NCBI GenBank assembly: GCA_001600415.1
Contig: BCJX01000002.1
Span: 2,864,987-2,928,986, forward strand
Length of the DNA: 64,000 nt
Reading direction: 5' to 3'
Source: Pascua guehoae
Lineage: Eukaryota > Basidiomycota > Tremellomycetes > Trichosporonales > Trichosporonaceae
The position numbers and the translations under genes were made by a program. Shown piece after piece: positions 22,420-34,385 of this stretch. Within the stretch, counting starts at the first letter, position 1; every line of letters starts with the position of its first letter. The notes under the pieces were generated by a model. The model made no database searches, was not told the origin of the DNA, and saw nothing but the letters and a program-made list of their open reading frames with translations.

Positions 22420-23719
22420 GGTGATAAGAGGGTAGAGTGGGGGGTGTGGGTGGTGGAAGAGGAGTAGAGTAGGATGCGAGGAGGAGCTACGAGCTGGACG
22501 AGAGGGGGTTTTAGAGGCTTTGAGAAAGAAGAGTATGGGAGAAAGAGTGGAGCCAAGAGAATGAGACGTTGCTACCTCTTGTACCCGCCGCGTCAGACAC
22601 ACCCAGACCCAGACCATGGCTCAATGGTTGCTCGCTGCACTGCTCGCACAAGGGCTGCTAGCCGCCCGGCGCTTAGCGCTGTGGCGCGCGTCGCCGCGTG
22701 CAGGTCTGTCCTTGCCCCCAACGACAACGTGGGTGCAAACCTGTCTAGAAGTGCCGGCGTTTTCCGCGATTCAGCGAGTCGATAATCCCACGGTGTGCAT
22801 AAGTCTAGACTCTGGTCTATCCCCGACGACCATCAAACATGACCTCAATACCATCAAGTTCAAACGTAGAACAAGGACGGCAATTGTTTGCTGGGTGTTT
22901 GTGTGCTTGATCGCCGACCCTGTTGTCCGCCGCCTGCAAAGGCCGCCCCTGTTTTTTCATCAGGTTTGGCCACCCCAACTCGCGTTTTCTCGTGGACGTC
23001 ATTCTATAGGGGGGTTAGGGAGGTTAGGGGGTTACTGTAGGTGTTTAGGCGATTAGGGGGTTGGGCGGGATATTAGACCTCCAATTAATATGGCATTAGA
23101 AAATGTGAGAAAGAACAGGTGGCGTCTGCAGGCGGACCAGTTGTCACCCTGCACCCTGACGCCTGGCCTGGAGCGCTGGAGCTCACCTGACATGACAGGC
23201 CGTGTGTGACGCATACTGACTCCCCTTGGCCCGCGCCCAGCAGGCCAGCAGGCCAGCAGGCCAGCAGACGACCACACGCATGCATTTCCAGCCAGGTTTC
23301 AACCATGCACGGGGGTCCAGCCCCCGTCGCCCAGACTTTTTGCACGGCCAGTTAGATCACATGACCTCGACTGTCTCAGATACGTAACATATTATTTCGC
23401 ACATGGCCGAGTGGGCCCCCAATGGCGCGTGTTCAGGCGTGACCATGATCCGTCGCCTTTGCCACCTGCTAAGCGCGCTAGCCGCCCAAACCCCCGCTCT
23501 GGGGCTGATAACGGCTGCCTGCCGCTCGCAGTCTCGGTTCGGCCCTCGGCGGCAGCGGCCAGGCTCGCTTTCACCGGCCGACCGAGTGCGACACGAGTGA
23601 CGGCCAGTGCTACGGACAAATAAAGAGGCTAAAGAAAGGCCCACGGAATAGCCTACCCAAAAAGTTGAGGCGATCTAGCGACGACCTCGAATGTGACCGT
23701 ATCGGCCACCTCCACCACC
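22420..23719. other. Intergenic region with telomere-like tract
   Basis: It contains the P5C dehydrogenase promoter and the RIM13 terminator. It also holds the TTAGGG(GG)-like tract at 23009-23065 and a short GGCCAGCA repeat near 23240. No gene is recognised. Confidence 0.45.
23009..23065 (+). repeat. Degenerate interstitial telomere-like tract
   Basis: Units GGTTAGGG, GGTTAGGGG, TTTAGG and ATTAGGGGG occur within 57 bp. Cryptococcus telomeres are built of TTAGGG-type repeats with extra G, so this resembles a short, decayed telomeric insertion. Confidence 0.5.
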
Positions 23720-26713
23720 TCACCGCCCGACGAGCTGTGCGCTGAACGCCGCATCGGCCCAGACGTCCACCACCCAATCTGCCTGCACGCCCGTGTCGTA
23801 CGTCGACGGCACAAACGTATACACCCCTGCAGCCACCTTGGTGCGCGTAATGGCCACGCCCGACGTGCGCTCGACGTACGGACCAGAGGTCGTCACCTGC
23901 TCACCGAGGGTGTCACCAGCTCCGCGGCGGAAGACTGTGAGATTGGTGGGAACTGGCACTGGCGTTGGGAGTGTGAGTCGGCCCATGATGGTCGCAGGCT
24001 TGGAGAGCACGACATCAATGTGCGGATTGCGCCCATACTGCTGACCGCTCGGACGTCCACCCGCGGTTCGCTCGTCCCTATCGCGTTAGCTCGATAGCAC
24101 GATAAGAGATGGTGCAACTGATAAGCCGCAAGCCCGTTGTCCCTAACGACTCACCACTTGCCGGCCACCGTACGGTTGAACATGCCCGCACCCTCTTGCG
24201 GGATTGACGTGATGGTGACGGGCGTCGACGACTCGACACCGAGCGAGAATGAGCCCAGTTGGTCACGCTCGTACGCGGACACCAACACCGTGTAGGCGCC
24301 GGCTGGATGGGTGGATCAGTGCGGTACGATGGGCACTCGGATATCTGCGACTTACGCTCCACATCGTCGATCTCACAGTACGCCATGCCATACGAGTATG
24401 GCCCAGACGAGACGATAACGCTCTCCGAGGTGAGACTGTCCAGGTCAGCGCTGAACTCGCACCACGCACGTACTCAAACACGCGAGCGCCCTGGCCCCAG
24501 AGGAGCTTGACATTCCAGGCGAGGTCCTTTGCGCCTTGCAGCGCAAACCGCAGCGTCGACTTCTTGGGTGGACCTGTTCCTCCTGCGGCGTGGCCCACCG
24601 CGAGTCGGTACTGTGGGTTGAGGTGGTGGGTGGGGTAACCTGGGTGGCCCCCAGCCGAGCGCTTGGTAAGCGCGTCCGACACTGTCTCGTTGAAAGGCAG
24701 GTTGAGGCTGACGCGCGTCATGGACAGTGTTGTTCCCGGGGATGCAAACGCGTGGAGGGTAAAGCCAGTCTGGGAAACGCCTCGGTCGCGGGACGCGACA
24801 GTGTTCAGAACGTTCTCTCCCTCGCGGAGCGGGAAGCGGACGAGCGAATGCAACGCGTTGGCATATGGGTTCTGCTGGGTCAGCTTCGCTCTTCAGATCT
24901 TACCAACGTTGTCCTGGTATCCGCGCATGAGGAGGCGGCCGGAATGGCGGCTAGTCGAACTCCCCCCGCGTCGATCTCGGAACACGTGAAGGCAAACATC
25001 GTCCTGCGGCCGTTCCTTGGTCGTCGTGTGCTGTGAGAGAAGTAGCCACACTTCTGCATTAGGCTGGGACGGTGTCGCGACGATGCGGAAGCGTGGGCTT
25101 GCGCCTGGGGCATCAGCTCAGCTACGGTACGGTACGCACGAAGCGAAAGTGAGTCATTCGTGTCATTGTCGACATTCTCCGCCTTGGGCCACGACCAGTG
25201 TCGAACGGCAGTCACTGGAAACAGGGCTGGGTTCCAATTGAGATGGAGCTGGCTGAACTTTGTGCACACCTCGTCCCACGTCATTGTAAACGAATTGCAA
25301 TCTACTCGTCAGTGCCGATGCGGCCCCCCGTAGCATAAACGTACAGTGCCGCTTCCTACCCGTCAGATTGACTTGCTCCATCGCGTCGGCCAGCTCGCAC
25401 GCCCCCGTGCTTCCTCGCCTCCCGGATCCTGGGTCAAAGATATGCAACAGTCGCTCGTCACCCTCCTCTCGAATATCTTCTGTCAGCAGGTGTATCCTGT
25501 GTCTCAAACTCACCCACAACCCCGTAAGCGTGAAGGGGAGTCAGGCCGTACTGGTCGGCCTCCTTTCCCGACCCGACAGTCACAATGACGTTGCCCTTGT
25601 TCCATGCGTCAAATAGCCGCGCCCATTCCTTTTCGCGCTGGAAACCATGGCTCAGGTCGAGAGGTTCTGGGATCCATCCGGTGAACGCGTAGACGTCAGG
25701 AGCCGGGTTGCTGCCCGGAATGGCGTAGCCTCCGAGGGCTTTAAAGTATCCCTTGACTGCAATCGGAACCCACGCTGGTCCAGTTGAAGTGCCATCTTCC
25801 TCAGAGCACACGGTAATGTGCAGCGGCGAACCTGTTGCTTTTGAACGGGGAAGGAGTGCGTCGACCACCACCTTTGTGGGTGAGTATGCATGGCGCTCTG
25901 CCTGAACGTACATTGCGCCACATGCCGTTTAGGAGTAGCTTGACAACGTGTTTGGCATTCTCGGACCGCCGCGGCTGTCCCGTAACAGCCTGTGGGTATA
26001 GGGCATCCTTTCCGAGCTAGAGTCAGCGTAGGCCGCAATGAAGTAGACTCACCGATGTATTCCACCGCTGGTTGTGTGCAAAACACGCGCCAAGACCCGC
26101 CGTCACCGAGCAATCGGCACCTGGGCCCTGCCTAACGCGCCAGCCCAGCGTCTCCTCCCATGTTGAGACAGGTAGCTCGGCCCACTCTGGGTCGAGCGCA
26201 ATTTGCTCATCCGCGAGCTCGGGCTCGGTAGTGTCGCGGAATGGGCCTCCGCGCGGCTCAAACTCGCGGTCTGGTGGTGGTCCACGCCAAGGCTCGGCGA
26301 CAATGCCGTTCATCCGAGCGGCACGCCGGCACACTGCTGCCTCCTCGGCCGCATCGTCGACTTCGGCAGCACCGACGCGTCCGCCCAACTCTTCTATCCG
26401 TCGCTTGACCTTCTCAGCACGCTCGAGCACAAGTCGCCATTTTCGAGACACGAGTGGCCTGTCCGTCTTGGACACAAGCGACGACGCAAGGAGGTGCGAG
26501 TATGCCTCAGCCGCAGACACATAGAGCTGGAAAGCCTTGTGGAGCGACGGGAGCGGTGAGCTAAGTGGGGACAGTGTCGACAACGAAGACTCTGCTGCGA
26601 TGGCTCGGTTGGCAATGTTCTGAAAGGTATAAGCAAAGATAATAGGAACAGGCACCAGTGAGGCTGCGCACCGAGGCTATCTTGAGGCCCTCATTGTATG
26701 TGTTGAATGCCAT
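23720..26713 (-). CDS. RIM13: RIM13/PalB-type calpain-like cysteine protease, 11 exons, 841 aa
   Basis: Exons by descending coordinate: 26713-26672, 26619-26053, 26007-25912, 25871-25514, 25479-25360, 25301-25140, 25104-24908, 24871-24474, 24435-24356, 24302-24155, 24077-23720; frame is kept throughout. The N-terminus (MAFNTYNEGLKIA onward, about 95 residues) is helical and MIT-like. The calpain core follows: GADCSVTAGLGACF with catalytic Cys184, then VVVDALLP, KALGGYAIPGSNPAPDVYAFTGW and GLTPLHAYGVV with His349. The third triad position, normally Asn in NPW-like motifs, is Asp370 in HIFDPGS. Three C-terminal beta-rich regions (QPNAEVWLLLSQHTT; GAYTVLVSAYERDQLGSF; GVYTFVPSTYDTG) correspond to the C2/PBH-like domains of PalB. 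In fungi this protease cleaves the zinc-finger factor Rim101/PacC on ESCRT-III at alkaline pH. One donor (24907) is GTTGGT, less canonical but required by phase. Confidence 0.93.
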
Positions 26714-27246
26714 CGCTGAGCACGGTGGTGAAGCGATGATGATGTGGCAATGGCAAGATTAATTGTTGGTGGTCTGACCAGACTGACTTGGACTTGGCGC
26801 GCGCGATCATTGTTCGGTTGACCTTGTTCCGATTGCTCAGAGGCCATGGGCTCTGGCTCGCTTTTGATTGTCGGCACGCGTCATTTCTCCCGACGGCCAT
26901 CGTCCGTCCTTTGTCGATTGTTCCGAAAATTACCCGCTAGATCCACCACCCACCCAAGGCAAGGCAAGGCCCTTACACGCCGGCGGGCGCCATCCCCAGC
27001 CCAAGGCCTACCAGATGACGAGCGTGACCGACCATTCACCGTCAATGGTCCCATCGTCCCACCTGCAGAGAGCAACACCGCCGTAATCTTCCACAGCCCA
27101 CTCTCATCTTCTCACTCTTGCTTACTGATAACCATCACAACCTCCAACGCCCACATTGTGCATCACCCATCTTCATTGTCGCCACTACCACCACGACCTT
27201 GCGTTAGACGCATACCGTTCCCGCCCAAAACCCCGCCCGCGCCACC
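26714..27246. promoter_or_regulatory. Divergent promoter region between RIM13 and the EGCrP-type gene
   Basis: The two start codons are 533 bp apart on opposite strands, so both promoters must lie here. The last 200 bases before the glycosidase start are C/T-rich. No gene is seen. Confidence 0.5.
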
Positions 27247-30004
27247 ATGGCCCCTCCACCCAAAGTCTCGCCCGCCACAGGCAAACCCGTCCCACCATCA
27301 TACCTCCACACGGCCGGTGTTCACTTCCAAGATAACCATGGACGAAGCGTTCTGCTGCGTGGTGTAAACCTCTCAGGCGGGGCAAAGGCGCCCGTCAGCC
27401 AGCCTGCCCACCGCCAAAAGGGATTTTGGGAGGATGCCGAGGAGGGCAAGGGCGATTGGGTCAACTGCACACTCAACCTTGACGACGGCAGTGCAGAAGT
27501 AAGTTTCCGAGTTAACATGTCAAACTGACATCGAGGTGCACCTCGCACGCCTCCGAGCATGGGGCTACAATGTCCTTCGCTTTGTCTTTACGTGGGAGGC
27601 CCTTGAGCACGAAGGACCGTGAGTTGCCAGAGGTCGCAAAACTCGAGAGCTCACCCACTCCAGTGGCAAGTATGACTACGACTACATGGAATACGTTGTC
27701 AAGTGCCTGTACAAGTGCAAGGAGTTTGGATTCCGCGTGTACATGGACCCGCACCAGGATGTGGTAAGTTTGAGCGACGCCGTGAAAGCAATGCTGAATG
27801 GTCAGTGGTCACGCTTCAGCGGCGGTTCGGGTGCTCCCTTGTGGACAATCTACGCCTGTGGTATCGACCCACATGCCCTGGTACCGACATACTCGGCGCT
27901 CGTGCAGTGTGACTATCCATCGCGTGAGAGCCCAGATCCCGAGTCTCTGCCGCCCATGATCTGGGCTTCAAACTACTACCGAGCATTTGGCCACACCGTC
28001 TGGACGCTCTTCTTCGCTGGCAAGGCATTCGCACCCAAGTGTATTATCGATGGCGTCAACATCCAGGACTGGCTCCAGAATCACTTTATCGATGCCGTCA
28101 CCGAGCTGGCAAAGTTTATCGCCAAGTTTGATGGCCTGTACGACGAGTGCATTCTGGGCTGGGACTCGATCAACGAACCAGGCGAGGGCCTGATCCGGCT
28201 CAGAGACCTCTCTGTCGTCCCCAAGCACCAGCCGGTCGTCCTCGGACCTGTTCCAACACCGTTTGAGAACATGCAGCTAGCAATGGGCAAGGCAGTCACG
28301 GTCCCGGTGTACACGTTTGGCTCTATGGGCCCCTCGAAGACGGGCACGACGACGCTGGATCCCAAGGGGACAAAGCTGTGGCTTGCTCCCGAGGACGAAG
28401 CGACGAGGGGTGGAGGAAAGTGGGGATGGAAGCGAGACCCTGGGTGGCAATTGGGCACTTGCAGTAAGTCACCGTGGCGGTGGGTATGACACAACAGGGC
28501 GCTTACGGACAGTTTGGGCACAACACGGTGTATGGGATATCGCTACTTGCACACTCCAGCGCCCTGATTACTTCCTCACGTTCCCCTGTGATCCACAGCG
28601 CGAGGTCGACTTTGTGCCCGACTTTTGGCGCCAGCACTTGCTGTCGTACGCGTCGAGTGTCCGCAAGTTCCACCCCGAAGCCATCCTCTTTATGAACACG
28701 ACCGTCTTCAAGCCTCTCCCGGAGTTGCCCGAGAGCTTCCTGGCAGGTCGCGCCTGCTCGACTGCGCACTATTATGACGGCCTGACGCTCATGACCAAGC
28801 ACTGGAACTGGTTCAATGCCGACGCTCTGGGCATTTTGCGCGGCAAGTACTGGAGCGTCGTTCAGGGCCTGCGTATTGGCGAGGCCAGTATCCGTACCTG
28901 TATCCAGGAGCAACTTGGTGTCATCAAACAGGACACAAAGGATACCATTGGCGATTATCCCACACTTATCGGCGAGATTGGGTGCCCGTATGACATGGTG
29001 GGTAACGCGAGAGAGTTTTCGGCTACGGTTCTGACCGTCGTCGCAGGACGATCGCAGGGCGTACGGCTTTGTTGATAATGGCAAGGGCAAGGGCGACTAC
29101 ACCTCGCAGCAGCGTGCATGGGACGCCTCGATGAACGCATCCGACGGCCCAAATTGCCTCAACTATACGCTGTGGACCTATGTCCCGAACAACTCGCACG
29201 AGTGGGGCGACAATTGGTGAGTCTTTCGGGTGCAATGTCCGCAGAGAAGGAAATTAACGCCCCAGGAACGGCGAGGATCTCTCCGTCTGGAGTGCCGATG
29301 ACTTGAGGCTTACGTCGCTTTCACACCAGCAGTACTCCAGCACCGAGTCCATGACCGAGACTACGCGCCTCGCATCCGACTCTCTCGCGTCGTCGCAAAC
29401 GCTCACGTCAATGCCGTACACGCCAAAGGGCATCGAGTCTGGGCGTGAAGTAACACCTGAACTCATTTTGAACGGCGCGCGGGCCATTGGTGCAGTGTGC
29501 CGCCCGTACCCTGTCGCGACGGTTGGTGTGCCGCACCGCATTGACTTTGACATTTCTTCGACTGTTTTCAGGCTCTCCGTCCGTGTAGGCCCACAGGACA
29601 CGGCCGCTGGCGGCCCAACAGAGATTTATGTGCCATACGTGCACTACGCGTCCAAGCTCAACTGGGGCGACGAGACGGGATCCAGCTCGAGTCGCACGAC
29701 GACCGACCTGAGCTTGAGCACTGGCTCGCTCGTGAGCGACACCGACACCGACAGCGAAGACGACCCCAAGAAGTTGGGCGCGACCGACAACCCGATGCAG
29801 CTCGACATTGAAGTCAAGACTACGGTCGGCAGCTGGATCGTGCAGGGTCAGACGCTCCGGTGGGCATACCCCATCCCCCAGCACGAGACTGTGTACACCA
29901 TTGAGATCCGGCGCCGCGGTGGTGTTCTCACGCACAATGTCGTCAACCCAGCGCCTAGCATGGTGGACGACCTGTATGAGTATTTCGGCTGCACCATTGC
30001 GTAG
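27247..30004 (+). CDS. EGCrP-type GH5 glycosidase (glucocerebrosidase or sterylglucosidase), seven exons, 828 aa
   Basis: Exons 27247-27498, 27536-27618, 27664-27763, 27806-28463, 28513-28997, 29047-29216, 29266-30004, all in phase. The N-terminus has [20 protein letters not shown] followed by NLSGGAKAP, and then [19 protein letters not shown], typical of GH family 5. The acid/base Glu269 lies in [11 protein letters not shown] and the nucleophile Glu519 in [12 protein letters not shown] beta-sandwich-like C-terminal domain ends the protein. Layout and length match the fungal endoglycoceramidase-related proteins. In Cryptococcus, EGCrP1 hydrolyses glucosylceramide and EGCrP2/Sgl1 hydrolyses ergosteryl glucoside; I cannot separate the two by eye. 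There is no signal peptide, fitting an intracellular (cytosolic or vacuole-associated) enzyme. An Asp/Ser-rich insertion ([16 protein letters not shown]) in the last domain is probably a surface loop. Confidence 0.92.
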
Positions 30005-30432
30005 TCGGCTCTATCGGCAGCTCGCGGCGTGTTGAATGGGGGTGGCATCGTAAATTTGTATGTAGAATGTGTCAAAGGACAGAGTGTTGTGCGGTATGCA
30101 AGTTGTGTGCTTTGACAGTGCTACGTGCTGCATGTGCTGGGCCCAGTCGTGTCGGAATCCAGGGCCGATGTCCCGACAGAGTGACGTTGTTGGCTGAATG
30201 GCATGAATGGGCTATTTGGTTCCCTCCACTCGCAAGTGGCGCCCTTATCGGCGTGTCTCAAGAGGCCGAAAGTCGCTATCATGGCGCAACAGCCAGAAAT
30301 AGCCGTCGACCCGCTCCCATCAGATCCCCCCCAGCACCGTCGTATCCTCGCATTCTCGCATCGCATCGTACCCCACACTCCTAGTCTGCAGAAACTTCTC
30401 GTCCTCGGCCACGACAACGTGCAACTCTCGCC
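30005..30432. other. Intergenic region/urease promoter with upstream ATGs
   Basis: It holds the glycosidase terminator and the urease promoter. Two ATGs at 30203 and 30281 share one open frame that overlaps the urease start out of frame; they matter only if the transcript begins upstream of them. Confidence 0.4.
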
Positions 30433-33400
30433 ATGCACCTCCTCCCCCGTGAGCAGGTATGTGTTTCCACCCCACCCCCCACGAACTTCTCGCCTTATCA
30501 GTCATGTGGTGTGGTGGCTGTGGCAGAGTCAAAACCCAAATCACACCATTCGTCCCCTCCTAAACCAACAACACAGCACACTGACACCAGGACAAACTCA
30601 TACTTGCCAGCGTGGGCATCCTGGCCCAGCGCCGCCTCGCGCGCGGCGTGCGCCTGAACCGCGCCGAGGCCGTGGGACTCGTGGCCCACCAGCTCCAGGA
30701 GCTCATGCGCGATGGGGTCCATTCGGTCGCTGAGCTCATGGATATTGGCAAGAAGATGCTTGGAAGGCGGCATGTCATGCGTGCGTACTCGTTCGGCGGG
30801 GGAGGGGGGCGGTGGAAGTGGTGGGGTAGGGACTTGAGAGAGATGTGGGCAGTGTGGGGACAGGATGTGGGGGAACGTTGTGGAGAAGAGATGTGTGAGA
30901 GAGAAGAGATGTGTGAGAGATAAGAGATGTGTTAAAGAGATGTGGCAGAGAGAAGAGATGTGGAGCGGACATGTGGGTGGGGGGTGCCAGCTTGCTTGTG
31001 ATTCCCTGTAATAGGCGATTGAGATTCAAAGGGGAAGAGAGCAAGGGGAGTGGGGAGATGACCACAGAGTTGACACCAGCCGGCGTTCCCGAGAGTATCG
31101 AAAGCGTGCAGGTCGAAGGAACACTTCCTGTGAGTCATTACTGCCGCTGGCTTCGTATCTAGGCTGACCAGAGCAGGATGGGTGAGCAAGCCAGTCCGCG
31201 CGTTCAACTCATACCCAGATCATTCCTCGTGACAGTCCACGACCCCATCTGCTCCGACGACGGAGACAGTGCGTCCACTTTGTGTGCTCTCTCCTAACAA
31301 TCCCAGTCAACATGGCGTTGTACGGCTCCTTCCTCCCCATCCCCTCTGAATCCCTCTTCCCCCTCCCGGCCAAGGTCGTGCACGACGACCTCCCCGGCGC
31401 CGTCGTGTGCCGCAAGGAACGCATCCAATTTGTCCCCGACCGCAAACGGTGGCTTCTTGAGGTCCGCAACGAGGGCGACCGACCCGTGCAAGTCGGATCG
31501 CACTTCCCGTTCCTCGAGACCAACCCCGCGCTTGTCTTTGACAGGCTGTTTTCGTACGGTCTCCGCCTCGACCTACCCGCAGGCACGGCCGTGCGCTTTG
31601 AGCCCGGCGAGAAGAAGACGGTGTCCCTCGTCGAGATTGGCGGAAACAAGATTCTTGCTGGCGGACATGGTATTGGTGCGGGGCCGTTTGATGAGTCGAA
31701 GCGTAATACGGTTATCAAGGATAGGATTACCGAGCTCGGGTTTGGATACAAGAAGCAGGACGTTATCAATGAGGCTCCAGTGGGAGATATGGACCACGAG
31801 GTTGTGAGTCTCAGCAGTGTTGGAAGAGGAGACAGGCTGGGGCAAGCATGCTGTAGTGAAGCGCCGGAGGAGGCGAGGTGCAGACCTTACCACCGCAGTA
31901 TGTCTCCATGTTTGGCCCTACGACAGGCGACCGTGTGCGCCTGGCCGACACAAACCTCTGGATCGAGATTGAAAAGGACTACACTGTCCACGGTGACGAG
32001 GTCAAATTTGGCGGCGGCAAGGTAATCCGTGACGGTATGGGCCAAGCATCGGACCGCTCAGCAGACGAGGTGCTCGACGTTGTGGTTACAAACGCAGTGG
32101 TTATCGACTGGAGCGGAATCTACAAGGCCGACATTGGCATTAAGGATGGAAAGATTAGTGGTATTGGCAAGTCTGGCAACCCCGACATGCAGGATGGCGT
32201 GGATCCCAACATGGTTGTGGGCTCGTGCACCGAGGTGAGTCACCAGTGGGCAGCAGGCTGAGATCTAACTGGCAGGTAATCGCAGGCGAGGGCCTGATAG
32301 TCACTGCAGGTGGTATCGATACACACGTGCACTACATCTGCCCACAGTCGTCAGACGAGGTGAGTTGGTAAAGGACACACACAGGCTAACCCTGAGGCAC
32401 TTGGGTCGGGTCTCACGACACTGCTCGGTGGCGGCACTGGCCCAGCGGCGGGCACCAATGCGACGACCTGCACGCCATCCAAGTTCCACCTCGAGGCCAT
32501 GATGCTGGCCACGGACGGGCAGGCACTCAACTTCGGCTTTTCTGGCAAGGGAAACGACTCTGGAACCCGCGGTTTGAAGGACATTATCGAGGCCGGTGCA
32601 TGTACGCTCAAGATTCACGAGGACTGGGGCGCTACCCCCGAAGTCATTGATCGCTCGCTGCAGGTTGCCGACGAGTATGATATCCAGGTCACGATCCACA
32701 CGGACACGCTGAACGAGGCTGGGTTTGTCGAAAGCACCGTCGACGCCATTGCCGGCCGTACCATTCACACATACCACACCGAGGGTGCTGGCGGCGGCCA
32801 CGCTCCCGACATTATCGTCGTGTGTGAACAGCCAAATGTTCTCCCTGCATCGACCAACCCAACGCGCCCGTACGCAAAGAACACGCTCGACGAACACATG
32901 GACGTGGGTGGCCTGAGTCAACCCTCTGCTGACGCTACAGATGCTCATGGTGTGCCACCACCTGGACCGCTCGATCCCCGAGGACATTGCCTTTGCCGAC
33001 TCGCGCATCCGTGCCGAGACGGTCGCGGCCGAAGACGTCCTGCACGACCTAGGCGCAATCTCCATGATGAGCTCAGACACGCAGGCAATGGGCCGTATCG
33101 GCGAGGTCATTACGCGCACGTGGCGGACGGCCGCCAAGATGAAGGACGTGCGTGGTCCTCTCCCCGGCGACTCGGAGCGCAGCGACAACAACCGCGTCAA
33201 GCGCTACATTGCAAAGTACACCATCAACCCGGCCATCACCCAGGGCATGTCGCACCTTGTCGGCCAGGTCGCACCGGGAATGCTCGCCGACCTGGTTCTC
33301 TGGGAACCAGCGAACTTTGGCGTCCGCCCAGAGATGGTCGTCAAGGGCGGCTTTATTGCGTGGGCCAACATTGGCGACGCAAACGCGTCCATCCCTACCG

Positions 33401-33792
33401 TCCAGCCTGTCATTGGACGCCCGATGTACGGCGCCCTCCCCGAAGCAGCGGCCATGACCTCGGTCGTCTTTGTCAGCCAGGCATCGATTGATAATGGTGA
33501 GTTACCCAATCCCCATCAGAGTATGCCGCTCCTTTGAACCCCTAGGACGAAGGCCAGCAACTCGTTCGTATCGTGGCTAACCCCAGGCGTGGTCGAGGGG
33601 TACGGCCTAAAGAAGAAGGCGGTGGCAGTGCAAAACTGCCGTGCCATTTCCAAAAAGGACATGAAGCTCAACGACTACACGCCCCAGATGGCCGTCGACC
33701 CCGAGACGTATGAGACGCACGCCGATGGTGTGCTCATGGACGTGCCCCCGGCCACACAACTGCCGCTCACGACGTTGCACTATGTGTACTAG
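30433..33792 (+). CDS. URE1: Urease, single-chain fungal type, 11 exons, 834 aa
   Basis: Exons 30433-30456, 30591-30780, 31080-31129, 31177-31181, 31219-31268, 31307-31803, 31899-32234, 32276-32359, 32397-32903, 32941-33496, 33587-33792. Urease hydrolyses urea to ammonia and carbamate with a dinuclear nickel site. Gamma-like ([13 protein letters not shown]...), beta-like ([14 protein letters not shown]...) and alpha-like regions follow in one chain, as in plant and fungal enzymes. Active-site residues are visible: THVHY (His401, His403), the carbamylated Lys484 in [38 protein letters not shown] and SSDTQAMGR. Length is close to that of cryptococcal urease. Exon 4 is only 5 nt (GATGG). Without it the conserved [12 protein letters not shown] join is out of frame, and flanking AG/GT sites support it. 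Maturation needs accessory proteins not encoded here. Confidence 0.97.
31177..31181 (+). other. URE1: 5-nt micro-exon of the urease gene
   Basis: GATGG is bounded by GAGCAG on the left and GTGAGC on the right. It supplies the Asp codon and two bases of the next Gly codon, joining exon 3 (ending T-L-P) to exon 5 (A, then S-F-L-V-T-V). Direct joining of exons 3 and 5 would shift the frame. Confidence 0.8.
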
Positions 33793-34385
33793 ACAGACAA
33801 GCATTGGGAGTTGGTTACAGACGTAGAAGGTTGTTTGAAAGAGAACCCGACAGAAAGACATTTCTCAACACGGAACGAGATAAGAGGGACAAGATGATTG
33901 GTTTCATACAGTTCTTGGGTGGCGATGAATACATACACTCTCCACAGGCTGGGAAAGTATTCAGACTGCCACTCTGAACTCGGGTGCACGCGCTGAATAC
34001 ACAAAGCCAGGAGGACCTGGCCGCTGGTCCAGCCTGCCCCGGCCCAAGACCGTAGAGCCGACGTTTGTACTCGCCAGCCAGAGCATAGTTCAGCCCTCCC
34101 CACCCCTGTGGCTGTCTCAAGGGAGCATGTGAAGATCGGAACTGAAATGGCACGGCACCCCTTGGCCGCCACCACAACACCTGGCTCGGATCCCCGGGGC
34201 CCCAACCCTCGCTTAATGTGACCGACGGCGTTTGTTCGCTTGGGCGCGTCCTGACACCCAACGACTCATGTACGACTCATCGACGCACTTTAAAGTCGTG
34301 GTAGGCGAGCAGTGTGATGCCCTTCGATACCCCAATACCCGGTCTCCCCCACCTGGCAAACTACTGAAAGGCTGAAAGGAGCAGA
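33793..34385. other. Intergenic region between urease and the FMN-binding protein gene
   Basis: No gene recognised; the flanking genes run in the same direction, so it holds a terminator and a promoter. Confidence 0.4.

Noticed and set aside
31050..31079. Alternative acceptor (ACCACAG) for urease exon 3
   Set aside because: It keeps frame but inserts Q-L-T-P-A; the later acceptor gives the family-like H-V-M-P-G-V-P-E.
32301..33200. 299-codon open frame antisense to urease
   Set aside because: Shadow of the urease alpha region.
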